From an uncultured Eubacteriales bacterium (GTDB lineage Bacteria > Bacillota > Clostridia > Oscillospirales > Oscillospiraceae), in the NCBI GenBank assembly GCA_900315595.1, contig OMZQ01000002.1, positions 62,001 through 126,000 of the forward strand: a DNA stretch of 64,000 nucleotides, written 5' to 3'. Shown one piece after another: positions 36,585 to 44,403 of this stretch (position 1 is its first letter; every line of letters starts with the position of its first letter). Both the position numbers and the translations under genes were made by a program. A model generated the notes under the pieces. That model had not been told where the DNA came from. It searched no databases and was given only the letters and a program-made list of their open reading frames with translations.

Positions 36585-37718
36585 TTATTCTATCAGGCTT
36601 TGCAGGAGCCCGTAAAGCTCCTCCCGTGTATTGGACACGGCATAGGGCTGAATCCACTGCAGAGCAGCCTCTCCCATTTCATTTCGCCTGACGGCATTTG
36701 TCGCAAGCGCATCAATGGCCGCAGCAAATCCGGCTGTATCTGTCGGCGTCAGAAGGATCCCAGTCCGGCCGGGACTTACCAATTCGTCGTGGCCGCGGTT
36801 GTGAGAGGCAACGACGGGCTTGGCGCAGAGCATGGCCTCAATGATGTTCAGGGGCATGCCCTCCCGCCTGCTGCAGGAGACGACCAGATCGACGGCCGGC
36901 GTGATACGCTCCAGGTCGGTCCGGTAGCCGAGCAGCTTGACGACGCCTTCCAAGCCTTCTTCCCGGATCTGATCCCGAAGCTCCTGCTCCTTGGGACCGT
37001 TACCGGCCAAGAGGATTTTCAGGTTCGGGATCCTGTCCTTCAACTGGGCCGCAGCGGAAATCAGCGTCTTCTGGTTTTTGTTCTCGTTCAGCTCGCCGGT
37101 GCAGAGAATCACGAAATCCTCCGGGGACAGGCCTTCGGCCTTTCGCATGGCGAGCTGTTCCTCTGCGGTCGCCGGATGATAGCGTTTTTCGTCCACGCCG
37201 ACGCCGTGGATATGGGCGACCTTCGTGCGTTTGCTGAATTTCCTCTGCGCCAGGGCATCGTCTTCCTTGTTGATGGTGATCAGCAGGTCGCACTTCTTCG
37301 CCATGTATTTCTCGATGGGATAGAAGACCAGCCATGCTTTCTTGGAAGAGCCCTTGTAAAAATGGAATCCGTGGGCCATGTAGATGACCTTTGTTCCCTG
37401 CTTCCGGGTTTTCTTTGCCGCCAGGCGAGTCACGATCCCGCCCATGGGCGTGTTGCAGAGGATCACGTCATAATGCTCCTCCGCCAGCAGCTTCTTGAGC
37501 TGCCGGTACGCCTGAACATTATCCAGGCTCTTTGGCGAACGGGAGAACGGCGTCTCAATGAACTTTTCGCAGTACTTGAGCTGCAGGCCGTTCTTGACTG
37601 CCAGATTGTCATGGGCAGCCACGTGGACCTCCCAACCCTGCTCCTGCAGGTGCCGCATGTGGGGGAGGTGAAACTGGCAGATATGGGATAGAACGGTTGC
37701 GGTATAAAGGATCTTCAT
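36585..37718 (-). CDS. Family 4 glycosyltransferase (Cps2F/EpsD-like)
   Basis: 377 residues. LSHICQFHLPHMRHLQEQGW at the N-terminus, YDVILCNTPMGGIVTRLAA, LCTGELNENKNQKTLI, KILLAGNGPKEQELRDQI and SCSRREGMPLNIIEAMLCAK match the subgroup that starts repeat-unit assembly in many Gram-positive capsules. It is the first non-priming glycosyltransferase in the operon, so adding the second sugar is a reasonable inference. No strong ribosome binding site is visible. Confidence 0.92.
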   Translation of the reverse strand: MKILYTATVLSHICQFHLPHMRHLQEQGWEVHVAAHDNLAVKNGLQLKYCEKFIETPFSRSPKSLDNVQAYRQLKKLLAEEHYDVILCNTPMGGIVTRLAAKKTRKQGTKVIYMAHGFHFYKGSSKKAWLVFYPIEKYMAKKCDLLITINKEDDALAQRKFSKRTKVAHIHGVGVDEKRYHPATAEEQLAMRKAEGLSPEDFVILCTGELNENKNQKTLISAAAQLKDRIPNLKILLAGNGPKEQELRDQIREEGLEGVVKLLGYRTDLERITPAVDLVVSCSRREGMPLNIIEAMLCAKPVVASHNRGHDELVSPGRTGILLTPTDTAGFAAAIDALATNAVRRNEMGEAALQWIQPYAVSNTREELYGLLQSLIE

Positions 37719-37749
37719 AGATTCTGGCCTACGACTTTCGTCGGTATTA

Positions 37750-38163
37750 TTACGGCCGACTGTGGCCGGTTTTGATCAGCAGTCTGGCCCGCAGCCAGAG
37801 CCGCTTGAACAGCGTCACGGCGTCGTGCCGAAGCAGGATACAATAACGGATTTTTGCTCTGAACGGGCTCATGGTCTTCCCTTCCAGGTCCCGGTCCAGC
37901 CGTTCAACTTCCAAATGGTACTGCGCCTTCATGGTGCCGAAATTGCCCCAATGAACCAGCTTTACCGGAAAGGTCCGCCCGCCGTAGGTCCAGCTTGCGG
38001 TCGGCTTCAGAATATCCATCGGCAGATCCCTGCGTTTGACATAGATTCCAACCTCGGATAAGTCCACCGGTTTGCAATCGCAGATCGCCATGCCGAAGGC
38101 CAATACCGGCTCGTCCGCAGGCTAGTTGAAAATCGCAAACGGAAAGTCCTGATAATGCGCAGC
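37750..38163 (-). pseudogene. 3' remnant of a GT8-like sugar transferase, with in-frame stop
   Basis: The reading frame gives AAHYQDFPFAIFN, then TAG at 38124-38122, then PADEPVLAFGMAICDCKP and so on to TGHSRP. This parallels AAHYRDYPFAIFRDPADEP in the intact gene at 27730-28683. The N-terminal two thirds, including the DXD motif, are gone. The homology stops exactly at the stop codon of the asparagine-synthase-like gene upstream, so a recombination joint lies there. The piece from ATG 38103 (117 residues) could still be translated but would lack the catalytic domain. Confidence 0.85.
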
Positions 38164-39744
38164 TCAGTATGGCAGCAGTGAATTAACGGTATAGTATATC
38201 CCGGCCATCCGTTTTCTGGCCTTGGTTTCGTTCAGGTTCACGACACGAATATTCATTTCGTAGAGCTCGGGGTTCATCTGCTTTTTCATATCCAGATGGT
38301 GCTGATCGGAGATCCGCTTCTCCAACGGAACCTGCAGCAGCAGATCCAACAGCTTTCGGTTGTTGTACGGAATCGTAATATCAAAGCAGGATTTCATGAC
38401 ACCGATGTCCAAACCGCACTTTCCGCCGTGCATCATCTCCCAGACGAAGAAGTCCGACTCGTCATAGTTGAACAAATGCTCTTTCAATTCCGTCTTCTTC
38501 AAATAATCCTCGAAGTGATGGTCTGTTTCAACAACAAGTTTTCTGTTCGCGAAGAAAATCTTGTAGAGGGAGGTATAGTTTCTGGGTTTCAGCGACTTTG
38601 GAAAGCGTTTCTTGCCGAAGTATTTGTATGCATACGCACGGATTGTCTCGGAGATCCAGGATTTTACCTCTACGTCACATACATCCTCACGAATCAGCGT
38701 GATCTTCTTCCGGAGATCGCTATCCGAGAAAGAACCGATGTCGCCATCGTTATGAAGCAGTATATCCCGGTATAGATCGAAATCAGGAACTGCGTCGTTC
38801 GTCTCTGGAATTTGCCAGACATGATGCGGAACATGGAATTTCTCGCTGATCTGCGCGGCTTTCTCCGCATCCACAGATTCCCGACGCATCGAGATATAGC
38901 TGAAAGTCGTGTATTTCTCATAATTGCCATTGGCTGCGGCAAAAGTGGTATTGCTGTCTATGCCTCCGGTCAAAGAAATCGCAGGCAGAGCCCATTTCAT
39001 GGGGATTAGCGCCATCGTGTTCTGCATGATCTGGCAGGCCTGCGCAATCACTTTTTTATACTCCTCTTGGTTTTCACACATTTTGATTTCTTTGCGAGGG
39101 TAAAACCGTTCAACTTGATAGGAGTTTCCGTCAAAATGAACTGCGGTATTCGGTATGATCCGCTTCAGCTCCGAGAAGCACGTCAAGTCTCCGGGCAGAT
39201 AATTGCCCATCATGTAGTGATACCATTTATAGCGGATCAGACGATCGACATAGGGATCTGTTTTCAGTCCGCAAAGATCTCCAACCAACTGCATATGCGA
39301 AGTGATATACTGCTTACCGTTGACCTCGCCGTAGCAGCCAAACTGCATTCCGGAAGCATCCAGCCAGAATGAAATCTGCCTTCCCCGGATCACGCCCATG
39401 ATAAAAATCCCGGTTAGTTCATCGACCATATCCCAGTCGAGCGAGGAAGCGCTGGCTTCGGCAAAAGCAGAAAGTATTCTTCCTTCCTCATGTTCCATGG
39501 AAAACGGATTGTACGCATGCCCGATCAAAAAGTATACGGCGTTTTCCCGTTTTTCTAAGAAGACAGGAACCGTGTGGTAGGCAAGGATGCGATACGGCGC
39601 AACTTCAAACTGCTTCCAGTTTCCAAAAAACGGATAGGTGTCCCCAGCAGCAAGCTCGGCATCCGTAATCAAGAACCCTTTTTCGAACAGATGCTTTTGC
39701 AGCTCTGTCTGTGCAAGCAGTTTGTCACGCAGAGACTCACTCAT
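38164..39744 (-). CDS. Asparagine-synthase-like ATP-dependent ligase without amidotransferase cysteine
   Basis: 526 residues. The synthetase PP-loop SLTGGIDS lies at 257-264 and activates a carboxylate with ATP. Residues 1-210 resemble the glutaminase half (DELTGIFIMGV, FWLDASGMQF), but residue 2 is serine, so the N-terminal nucleophile Cys is absent and ammonia must come from elsewhere or another amine is used. AGGAGGATAG precedes the ATG. Its stop codon touches the recombination joint with the downstream pseudogene, so its true C-terminus may be altered. The gene is AT-richer than its neighbours. Amidation of an uronic or other sugar acid, or amino-acid attachment, is an inference. Confidence 0.8.
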   Translation of the reverse strand: MSESLRDKLLAQTELQKHLFEKGFLITDAELAAGDTYPFFGNWKQFEVAPYRILAYHTVPVFLEKRENAVYFLIGHAYNPFSMEHEEGRILSAFAEASASSLDWDMVDELTGIFIMGVIRGRQISFWLDASGMQFGCYGEVNGKQYITSHMQLVGDLCGLKTDPYVDRLIRYKWYHYMMGNYLPGDLTCFSELKRIIPNTAVHFDGNSYQVERFYPRKEIKMCENQEEYKKVIAQACQIMQNTMALIPMKWALPAISLTGGIDSNTTFAAANGNYEKYTTFSYISMRRESVDAEKAAQISEKFHVPHHVWQIPETNDAVPDFDLYRDILLHNDGDIGSFSDSDLRKKITLIREDVCDVEVKSWISETIRAYAYKYFGKKRFPKSLKPRNYTSLYKIFFANRKLVVETDHHFEDYLKKTELKEHLFNYDESDFFVWEMMHGGKCGLDIGVMKSCFDITIPYNNRKLLDLLLQVPLEKRISDQHHLDMKKQMNPELYEMNIRVVNLNETKARKRMAGIYYTVNSLLPY

Positions 39745-39808
39745 AACTTCTATCCTCCTGGTTATTGATTATCGTTATGCAGAAAGGACTTTTCTATTGC
39801 CAGCTCTG

Positions 39809-40714
39809 TTAGGTGCCGACCGACGCAAGGTTTTGCAGAACGACAGCGTTCAGACGGACGGAATCGTTCTCCCCGACGAAGCTGTTGTGGGGCGTCAGGA
39901 TCGCGTTGGGACAGGCCCAGAGGGGGCTGCTCTCGTTCAGGGGTTCGGATTCGAAGACGTCCAGGGAGGCGGTAAAGGAAGGGTTTGCTTGGAGGTGAGC
40001 GGCCAGGGACGGTTCGTCGATCACCGCGCCGCGGGAGAGATTGAGCAGAACGGCGTCGGGCTTCATGGCGGCAAGGCGGACGGACCCGATCAGGCCGCGC
40101 GTCTGCTCCGTCAGTGGGACGGTCAGAATCACGACGTCGGCTGCGGGAAGGAGCTCATCCAGGGCCGTCAGCGGATGCATTCGCTCATAGCCTGCGTCCG
40201 TCCGCGGAAAGAGGTCCACGCCGAGGACGCGGGCGTCAAAGGCCCGGAAGCGGCGCGCGCATTCCGTTCCGACGCTGCCGCAGCCGACGATCAGGACGGT
40301 TTTGCCGGTCAGCTCGCGGAGGTCGCGGCGTTTTTCCCACACGCGCGCCTTCTGGTTTTCCCGGAAAAACGGGAGCTGTTTATAGATCTGCAGCACGCAG
40401 GCAACGGCAAATTCCGCCATCGGGGCGCTGTAGACGCCGCGGGCATTGCGGATCTCGATGCCACGCGCCTGCACGAAGTCCATCGGGACGCGGTCATAAC
40501 CGGCGCTGGTGAGCTGGATGAAGCGGAGGTTCGGGAAATCCTCAATGGGATGGTGCAGAAACAAGCCGTTGCAGACGACGCCCTCCACCCAGGCGGGGTC
40601 GCAGGGGAGCGGATCGCGCTCCTGCGGGAGAAAAACGGCTTTGTGGCCCATCGTCTCGATCTGCGGGATCGCGCTCAGAGCGCCCTGCCAGGCGCCGGTC
40701 AGAAGCAGGTTCAT
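39809..40714 (-). CDS. D-2-hydroxyacid dehydrogenase
   Basis: 301 residues from ATG 40714, which overlaps the aldolase stop by 4 bases. It has VLIVGCGSVGTECARRF (NAD-binding GxGxxG), NLSRGAVIDEPSLAAHL with the catalytic Arg region, DVFESEPLNESSPLW (Glu) and ILTPHNSF (catalytic His). It interconverts 2-keto and 2-hydroxy acids with NAD(P)H. Coupling to the aldolase upstream suggests it reduces the 2-keto acid the aldolase makes, or supplies its substrate. The frame is open further upstream, but that start would lie inside the aldolase gene. Confidence 0.9.
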   Translation of the reverse strand: MNLLLTGAWQGALSAIPQIETMGHKAVFLPQERDPLPCDPAWVEGVVCNGLFLHHPIEDFPNLRFIQLTSAGYDRVPMDFVQARGIEIRNARGVYSAPMAEFAVACVLQIYKQLPFFRENQKARVWEKRRDLRELTGKTVLIVGCGSVGTECARRFRAFDARVLGVDLFPRTDAGYERMHPLTALDELLPAADVVILTVPLTEQTRGLIGSVRLAAMKPDAVLLNLSRGAVIDEPSLAAHLQANPSFTASLDVFESEPLNESSPLWACPNAILTPHNSFVGENDSVRLNAVVLQNLASVGT

Positions 40715-41559
40715 GAAAGTCTCCCCGCAGCCATGTCGGCGCAGATCTCGGCGACCTTCTGCTCGACCATGCGCTGGTTTTTCTGGAAGTATTCGCTGTG
40801 CGGGGCGCATTCCCGTTCGAGCTCCCGGATCTTGCGGACGCCCTTGAGGAAGGTATCGTTGATGATGCCGATGTGGTGGATCTTCATCACGTCGCAGAAG
40901 CTCCGCGAGAGGATCACGCAGGTGGAGCCGAGGCGGTAGTGCTCCTTGATGACGTATTCGGACGGAAGCAGGCCGTTGCCCAGCGAGGCGATGCCGCCAA
41001 AGCCGAAGGGGATCCCCTTTTTGCGGAACTTGAAGCAGAGCTGCTCCACGGTGCCGTCGGCCAGCAGCTCAAACATAAAGCGCTTGCCATAGCTGATGCT
41101 GAGGTCGTTGATGCCGATGTGGATCTCGTCGATCCCTGGGATGGACAGGATCTCGTCCACGTGTTCGACAGCCTCGCGGGTCTCCAGAAGGAGCATGGTG
41201 CGGGCTCTGCCGTTTACGAGCTTGAGGAAGGTGCGGACCTCCTCCGGGGTTTTGAAGTAGGGCAGCATAATGATATCCGCCCCGGCCGCGATGGTCCGGT
41301 CGATCTCCACGGCGGAGCCGGGGTAATCCGGCAGCGGGTCATGGATCGGGTTGATGCGCGCAAGGACCTCAGCCATCTCCACGGCCTGCTTGATGTTGGC
41401 AATATCCAGGAAGGTGTGCCGGGATTTGACCGTGTCAAGTCCCTTCTGCCGTTCATCCTTACCGATAAACTCCATGTCTACGAAGATTCGATCTACACCG
41501 GCGGTCTCCGCGATCTGCGCGATGTCGGGCCGGTTGGTAATATACATCAGTTTCAGCAT
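40711..41559 (-). CDS. HpcH/HpaI-family class II aldolase / citrate-lyase-like protein
   Basis: 282 residues of TIM-barrel type. GVDRIFVDMEFIGKDERQ near residue 20, RINPIHDPLPDYPG, AAGADIIMLPYFKTPEEV, LLLETREAVEHVDEI (metal Glu) and HIGINDLSISYG (metal Asp) fit. It should join pyruvate, or a similar enol, to an aldehyde, or cleave the product. AAGGAGG precedes the ATG. It is the second gene of the polysaccharide operon and is translationally coupled to a 2-hydroxyacid dehydrogenase. A role in making an unusual acidic building block is inferred. Confidence 0.87.
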   Translation of the reverse strand: MLKLMYITNRPDIAQIAETAGVDRIFVDMEFIGKDERQKGLDTVKSRHTFLDIANIKQAVEMAEVLARINPIHDPLPDYPGSAVEIDRTIAAGADIIMLPYFKTPEEVRTFLKLVNGRARTMLLLETREAVEHVDEILSIPGIDEIHIGINDLSISYGKRFMFELLADGTVEQLCFKFRKKGIPFGFGGIASLGNGLLPSEYVIKEHYRLGSTCVILSRSFCDVMKIHHIGIINDTFLKGVRKIRELERECAPHSEYFQKNQRMVEQKVAEICADMAAGRLS

Positions 41560-41591
41560 GGAAGCAGCCTCCTTTCACGGGAGCTTCAGGG

Positions 41592-42203
41592 TTAGGCGTC
41601 CTTTTTCAGGGTCTCTCCGACGTTCACGTTGTCTGCGCTGGAGAAGACCTTCGCAAAGGTCAGGAAGAAGATCTTGAAATCCAGGGCAAACGATATATGA
41701 TCCACGTACCAGACGTTCATCTCGATGCGCTTGTGCCACTCCACGTCCTTGCGGCCGTGGGTCTGGGCCCAGCCGGTGATGCCGGGGCGGGCGTCGAACA
41801 TCCGGCGCTGCTCGGGGCTGTATTCGTCGATGGGCCAGGGATGATAGGTCAGCGGCGGGCGCGGGCCGATCAGGGCCATATCGCCGCGCAGAATATTGAT
41901 GAGCTGGGGCAGCTCGTCCAGGCTGGTCTTGCGCAGAATCCTGCCGACCTTTGTCGTCCGGGGGTCGTCCTTGCCGGAGTAGACGCCGGAGCCGGTATGT
42001 TCGGAATTCACCTTCATCGTGCGCAGCTTCAGCATGATGAACTCCTTGCCGTGAAAGCCCAGCCGTCTCTGCCGGAAGATCGCCGGGCCGGGCGAGGACA
42101 GCCGGACGGCGAGCATACAGATCAGAATAATCGGCCAGAGAAGCAGAAGCGCTGTCAGGCTGATCAGAAAATCCAAAAGCCGCTTCAAAAACCTTCGGTA
42201 CAT
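41592..42203 (-). CDS. Undecaprenyl-phosphate sugar phosphotransferase (priming enzyme, EpsL/WcaJ-like)
   Basis: 203 residues from ATG 42203, with GGAGGAAACC directly upstream. One membrane helix ([20 protein letters not shown]) is followed by [18 protein letters not shown], then [31 protein letters not shown] and RPGITGWAQ. These are the complete motifs of the bacterial sugar transferase family. It lacks the extra N-terminal helices of WbaP/WcaJ, like EpsL and PglC. It starts repeat-unit assembly on the lipid carrier and is the first gene of the operon. Confidence 0.94.
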   Translation of the reverse strand: MYRRFLKRLLDFLISLTALLLLWPIILICMLAVRLSSPGPAIFRQRRLGFHGKEFIMLKLRTMKVNSEHTGSGVYSGKDDPRTTKVGRILRKTSLDELPQLINILRGDMALIGPRPPLTYHPWPIDEYSPEQRRMFDARPGITGWAQTHGRKDVEWHKRIEMNVWYVDHISFALDFKIFFLTFAKVFSSADNVNVGETLKKDA

Positions 42204-42261
42204 GGTTTCCTCCGTCGTCGCGCGGGAAAGCCTATGCCTCCCCAATCATAAACCTTATAAT

Positions 42262-42290
42262 ACTATACCACGCTTGTTTGAAAGATTCAA
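42262..42290 (-). promoter_or_regulatory. SigA-type promoter of the polysaccharide operon
   Basis: On the minus strand TTGAAT (42290-42285), 17 bases, then TATAGT (42267-42262). A start near 42255 gives a leader of about 50 bases to the priming transferase. No other promoter of comparable quality was noticed inside the gene run below it, so the locus may be one transcript of about 35 kb. Confidence 0.7.
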
Positions 42291-42330
42291 CCTTAAATAC
42301 AGAAAACCACCAAAATAATCCCAAAATGAA

Positions 42331-42357
42331 ACCGCGCCCCGAAGGTCGGGGCGCGGT
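42331..42357 (-). terminator. Intrinsic terminator after the APC permease gene
   Basis: ACCGCGCCCC and GGGGCGCGGT form a perfect 10-base stem around a 7-base loop. On the minus strand a T-rich run (TTCATTTT) follows. It closes the permease transcript just before the polysaccharide promoter. Confidence 0.85.
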
Positions 42358-42371
42358 ATTGGGAACACGCT

Positions 42372-43826
42372 TTACGCGTTTTGATCCGGGCTCTGTTTGC
42401 TCTGCTGATGCTTGGCAATGGCCGGCATAATCAGGCCGAGAGCCGCCAGGACGAGGGGCGTGAGAATGTTCAGGCACATCGTGAACAGGTCCTCGTCGTA
42501 CATGCCGAGGAAGCAGCAGGCAAGCGTGATGATCAGGCACCACCAGCCGAAGAACTTGGCAACGCCCTGATTCCGGACGAAGCGGTAGTCGGCGTGGATC
42601 AGGTTAAAGGCCTTGCGCAGGGCCAGGTAGGCGATAAACACCCAGCAGTAACGCAGGGGCATGCAGACGGAATTCAGCTTGGTAAGCTGCTTGAGCACGT
42701 CCGCAGCGCCCTTGCCGAAGGACTGGATCAGGATCAGGCTGCCGGAGAGGATGACGACCATCCAGATGCCGTTGACGTAGGCGCCGTACTTGTTCTTCTT
42801 GAGCAGGGCCTTGGGGATGAAGCGGTGGGTCTTCTCATTGTCGAGCAGCATGCGCAGAGGCGCGTCGATGCTCAGCACCAGGACGGCGAGCTGGCCGATC
42901 ATGTTGCAGACCGCATAGATAATCAGAAGGGCGTTGCCCAGATGATAGTACTCGCCGAGCTTCTGGAAGGCCCAGTAGGAGCCGTTGGCGGCGTAGGAAG
43001 CGAAGGACTCCTTCGAGGCGTTGATCTCCGCCGGGTCGAACATCATGCCCATTGCAAAGGTGCCGAGGATGGCGCAGACCGCGACCATGATTGCAAGGGC
43101 GATCATGCCCTTGGGGAAGCCCTTGCTGGGGTTCTCAACCTTGTTGACGTAGGGCGAGATCTTCTCGCAGCCGCCGACGGCAAAGACGAGGATGGACAGA
43201 GAGGTGAAATAGCCGACGTTGAAGTTCGGAAGCAGAGCCTCCTTGGTGAACTTGAGGGTCACGTAATGCGCGTTGGGATTGACCACCGGGGCTGCGAACA
43301 TCATGACGATGTAGAGCAGGGACATGACGAACATCGAGCTGCCGGCGATGGTGGTCAGGCTCTTGAGCGGGTGCAGACCGCGGCTGGCTACGAAAGCGAA
43401 GATCAGCAGAACCGCAAGGGTCACAAGCTGAACGTAAACGGTCGGGAAGGTGTCGTATTTCTCCGCGTTCTGGAAGATCGCCCAGCTCAGGGCCTTCAGA
43501 CCGCCGGAGCTCTTGCTTGCGATATAGGTGATGTGGCAGGCCCAGTAGGTCCAGCCTGCGAAGTAGGCCATCTTGGCGCCCATGGTGTCATGCACCCAGG
43601 AGGAGACGCCGCCGCCTTCATTCTTAAAGGCGGAGCCGAGCTCGCCGACCATCAGCGCGTAGGGGATGAAGTAAAGGGCGAACATCAGGATCCAACTGAA
43701 GTTCACCTGCGTTCCGTTAAAGTATACGAAGCCGTTCAGGACGTTGCCAAAGCCCCAAACCGTGGAAAATGCCATGAACGCAAGCACTTGCCACTTGATT
43801 TTCTTGTTTTGGTTCATTTCTTTCAT
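42372..43826 (-). CDS. APC-superfamily amino acid permease
   Basis: 484 residues with about twelve membrane helices. AFSTVWGFGNVLNGFVYFNG near residue 19 and MVGELGSAFKNEGGGVSSWV near 60 are the helix 1 and 2 motifs of YjeM/GadC-like APC transporters. The substrate is probably an amino acid or its amine. It has its own perfect-consensus promoter with an overlapping palindrome and its own terminator, so it is an independent, regulated unit. It is divergent from the SLC13-like permease. Confidence 0.9.
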   Translation of the reverse strand: MKEMNQNKKIKWQVLAFMAFSTVWGFGNVLNGFVYFNGTQVNFSWILMFALYFIPYALMVGELGSAFKNEGGGVSSWVHDTMGAKMAYFAGWTYWACHITYIASKSSGGLKALSWAIFQNAEKYDTFPTVYVQLVTLAVLLIFAFVASRGLHPLKSLTTIAGSSMFVMSLLYIVMMFAAPVVNPNAHYVTLKFTKEALLPNFNVGYFTSLSILVFAVGGCEKISPYVNKVENPSKGFPKGMIALAIMVAVCAILGTFAMGMMFDPAEINASKESFASYAANGSYWAFQKLGEYYHLGNALLIIYAVCNMIGQLAVLVLSIDAPLRMLLDNEKTHRFIPKALLKKNKYGAYVNGIWMVVILSGSLILIQSFGKGAADVLKQLTKLNSVCMPLRYCWVFIAYLALRKAFNLIHADYRFVRNQGVAKFFGWWCLIITLACCFLGMYDEDLFTMCLNILTPLVLAALGLIMPAIAKHQQSKQSPDQNA

Positions 43827-43873
43827 CGCTTTCCGTCAAATTTTTGGGCAGCCTGACAACCACCCGGGTGCAG

Positions 43874-43902
43874 ATTATAACAGCGTTTGACAAATTTGTC
43901 AA
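43874..43902 (-). promoter_or_regulatory. Perfect-consensus promoter of the APC permease, overlapped by a palindrome
   Basis: On the minus strand TTGACA (43902-43897), exactly 17 bases, then TATAAT (43879-43874): both hexamers match consensus. TTGACAAATTTGTCAA (43887-43902) is a perfect 16-base palindrome covering the -35 box and spacer, so a dimeric repressor there would block RNA polymerase. Confidence 0.85.
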
Positions 43903-43926
43903 TTACGGCATGTCATTTTTGTCTAT

Positions 43927-43974
43927 TTTGACGTGTCAAACCTTGTGTATTCAAAAATACGAATAGAATATTCG
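43927..43974. promoter_or_regulatory. Two further operator-like inverted repeats
   Basis: TTTGAC-GT-GTCAAA at 43927-43940 repeats the half-site of the promoter palindrome with another spacing. CGAATA-GAA-TATTCG lies at 43960-43974. Both lie upstream of the permease promoter. No regulator gene is adjacent. Confidence 0.55.
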
Positions 43975-44197
43975 TCCAGCCTTCACAATTTCTACAAATT
44001 TTTCCGCAAGCCTTGGTGAACCCCGAACAAAACGCGCGCGTTTGCCACCGTGAAAAGTGTCGAATATCCGCATATATGCAAAAATTTTATTCACTCCGTC
44101 CGGGTGACAAAGAACGAACTCCGGGAGAGGGCTTCGTTCGCGTCGGGCGGATCGGGGGCGAAGGCTTCTGCGGATGCTGCACGATGGTTTTTCGGAC

Positions 44198-44226
44198 TTG
44201 ACGGCGGGGCGGTTTTCTGTTATAGT
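44198..44226 (+). promoter_or_regulatory. Promoter of the SLC13-like permease
   Basis: TTGACG (44198-44203), 17 bases, TATAGT (44221-44226). The start would fall just before the aptamer, giving a leader of about 170 bases. Confidence 0.8.
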
Positions 44227-44227
44227 A

Positions 44228-44325
44228 GGCAGGACAACAGGGAGTAGCCTGCGCCTTTTGGCGTTCCTGCCGCCGTCAGTACGGCCCCCGGCCCGGTGAC
44301 AGGACTTTGTGGCGAGACTTTTGCC
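44228..44325 (+). ncRNA. yybP-ykoY manganese riboswitch aptamer (candidate)
   Basis: The leader carries the conserved pieces of this aptamer class in order. CAGGGAGTAGCC (44238-44249) corresponds to the GGGGAGUAGC element. CCGTCAGTAC (about 44273-44282) corresponds to CGUCAAUAC. GGTGACAGGAC (44295-44305) corresponds to the opposite loop strand. The closing GGCGAGACTTTTGCC (44311-44325) corresponds to GCAAGACCUUU and re-pairs with the 5' end. Known members sense Mn2+ and usually control manganese exporters or related membrane proteins. The gene behind it is a permease, which fits. Identification is by eye, against the consensus as I remember it. Confidence 0.75.
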
Positions 44326-44362
44326 GAAACGGTATTCCGCTTGGGCAGAGGTCTCTTTTTTT
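44316..44362 (+). terminator. Riboswitch-controlled intrinsic terminator
   Basis: GACTTTTGCC (44316-44325) pairs over ten positions, including two G-U pairs, with GGCAGAGGTC (44344-44353). The run TCTTTTTTT follows. The 5' arm is also the last strand of the aptamer, so ligand-stabilised aptamer would prevent the terminator: an ON switch. Confidence 0.75.
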
Positions 44363-44403
44363 GACGGACCGCCCGGGCGAGCTGTAGAAACGGAGGAAAG
44401 ATT

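Larger units (their letters stand above)
43827..44403. other. 577-base divergent control region
   Basis: No gene is seen here. The left part holds the permease promoter and three inverted repeats. The stretch 43980-44190 contains nothing I can assign (an AT-rich patch, then mixed sequence). The right part holds the promoter, aptamer and terminator ahead of the SLC13-like gene. Confidence 0.8.

Noticed and set aside
35943..37691. Long plus-strand open frame (582 codons) across the family 4 and pyruvyl transferase genes
   Set aside because: It runs exactly opposite two genes with complete family motifs, has no ribosome binding site and shows no recognisable domain. It is an antisense shadow produced by high GC content.
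42381..43856. Plus-strand open frame of 491 codons opposite the APC permease
   Set aside because: The minus-strand frame is a clear twelve-helix transporter with promoter and terminator. The opposite frame is rich in His, Gln, Asp and Gly, as expected of antisense to a membrane protein.
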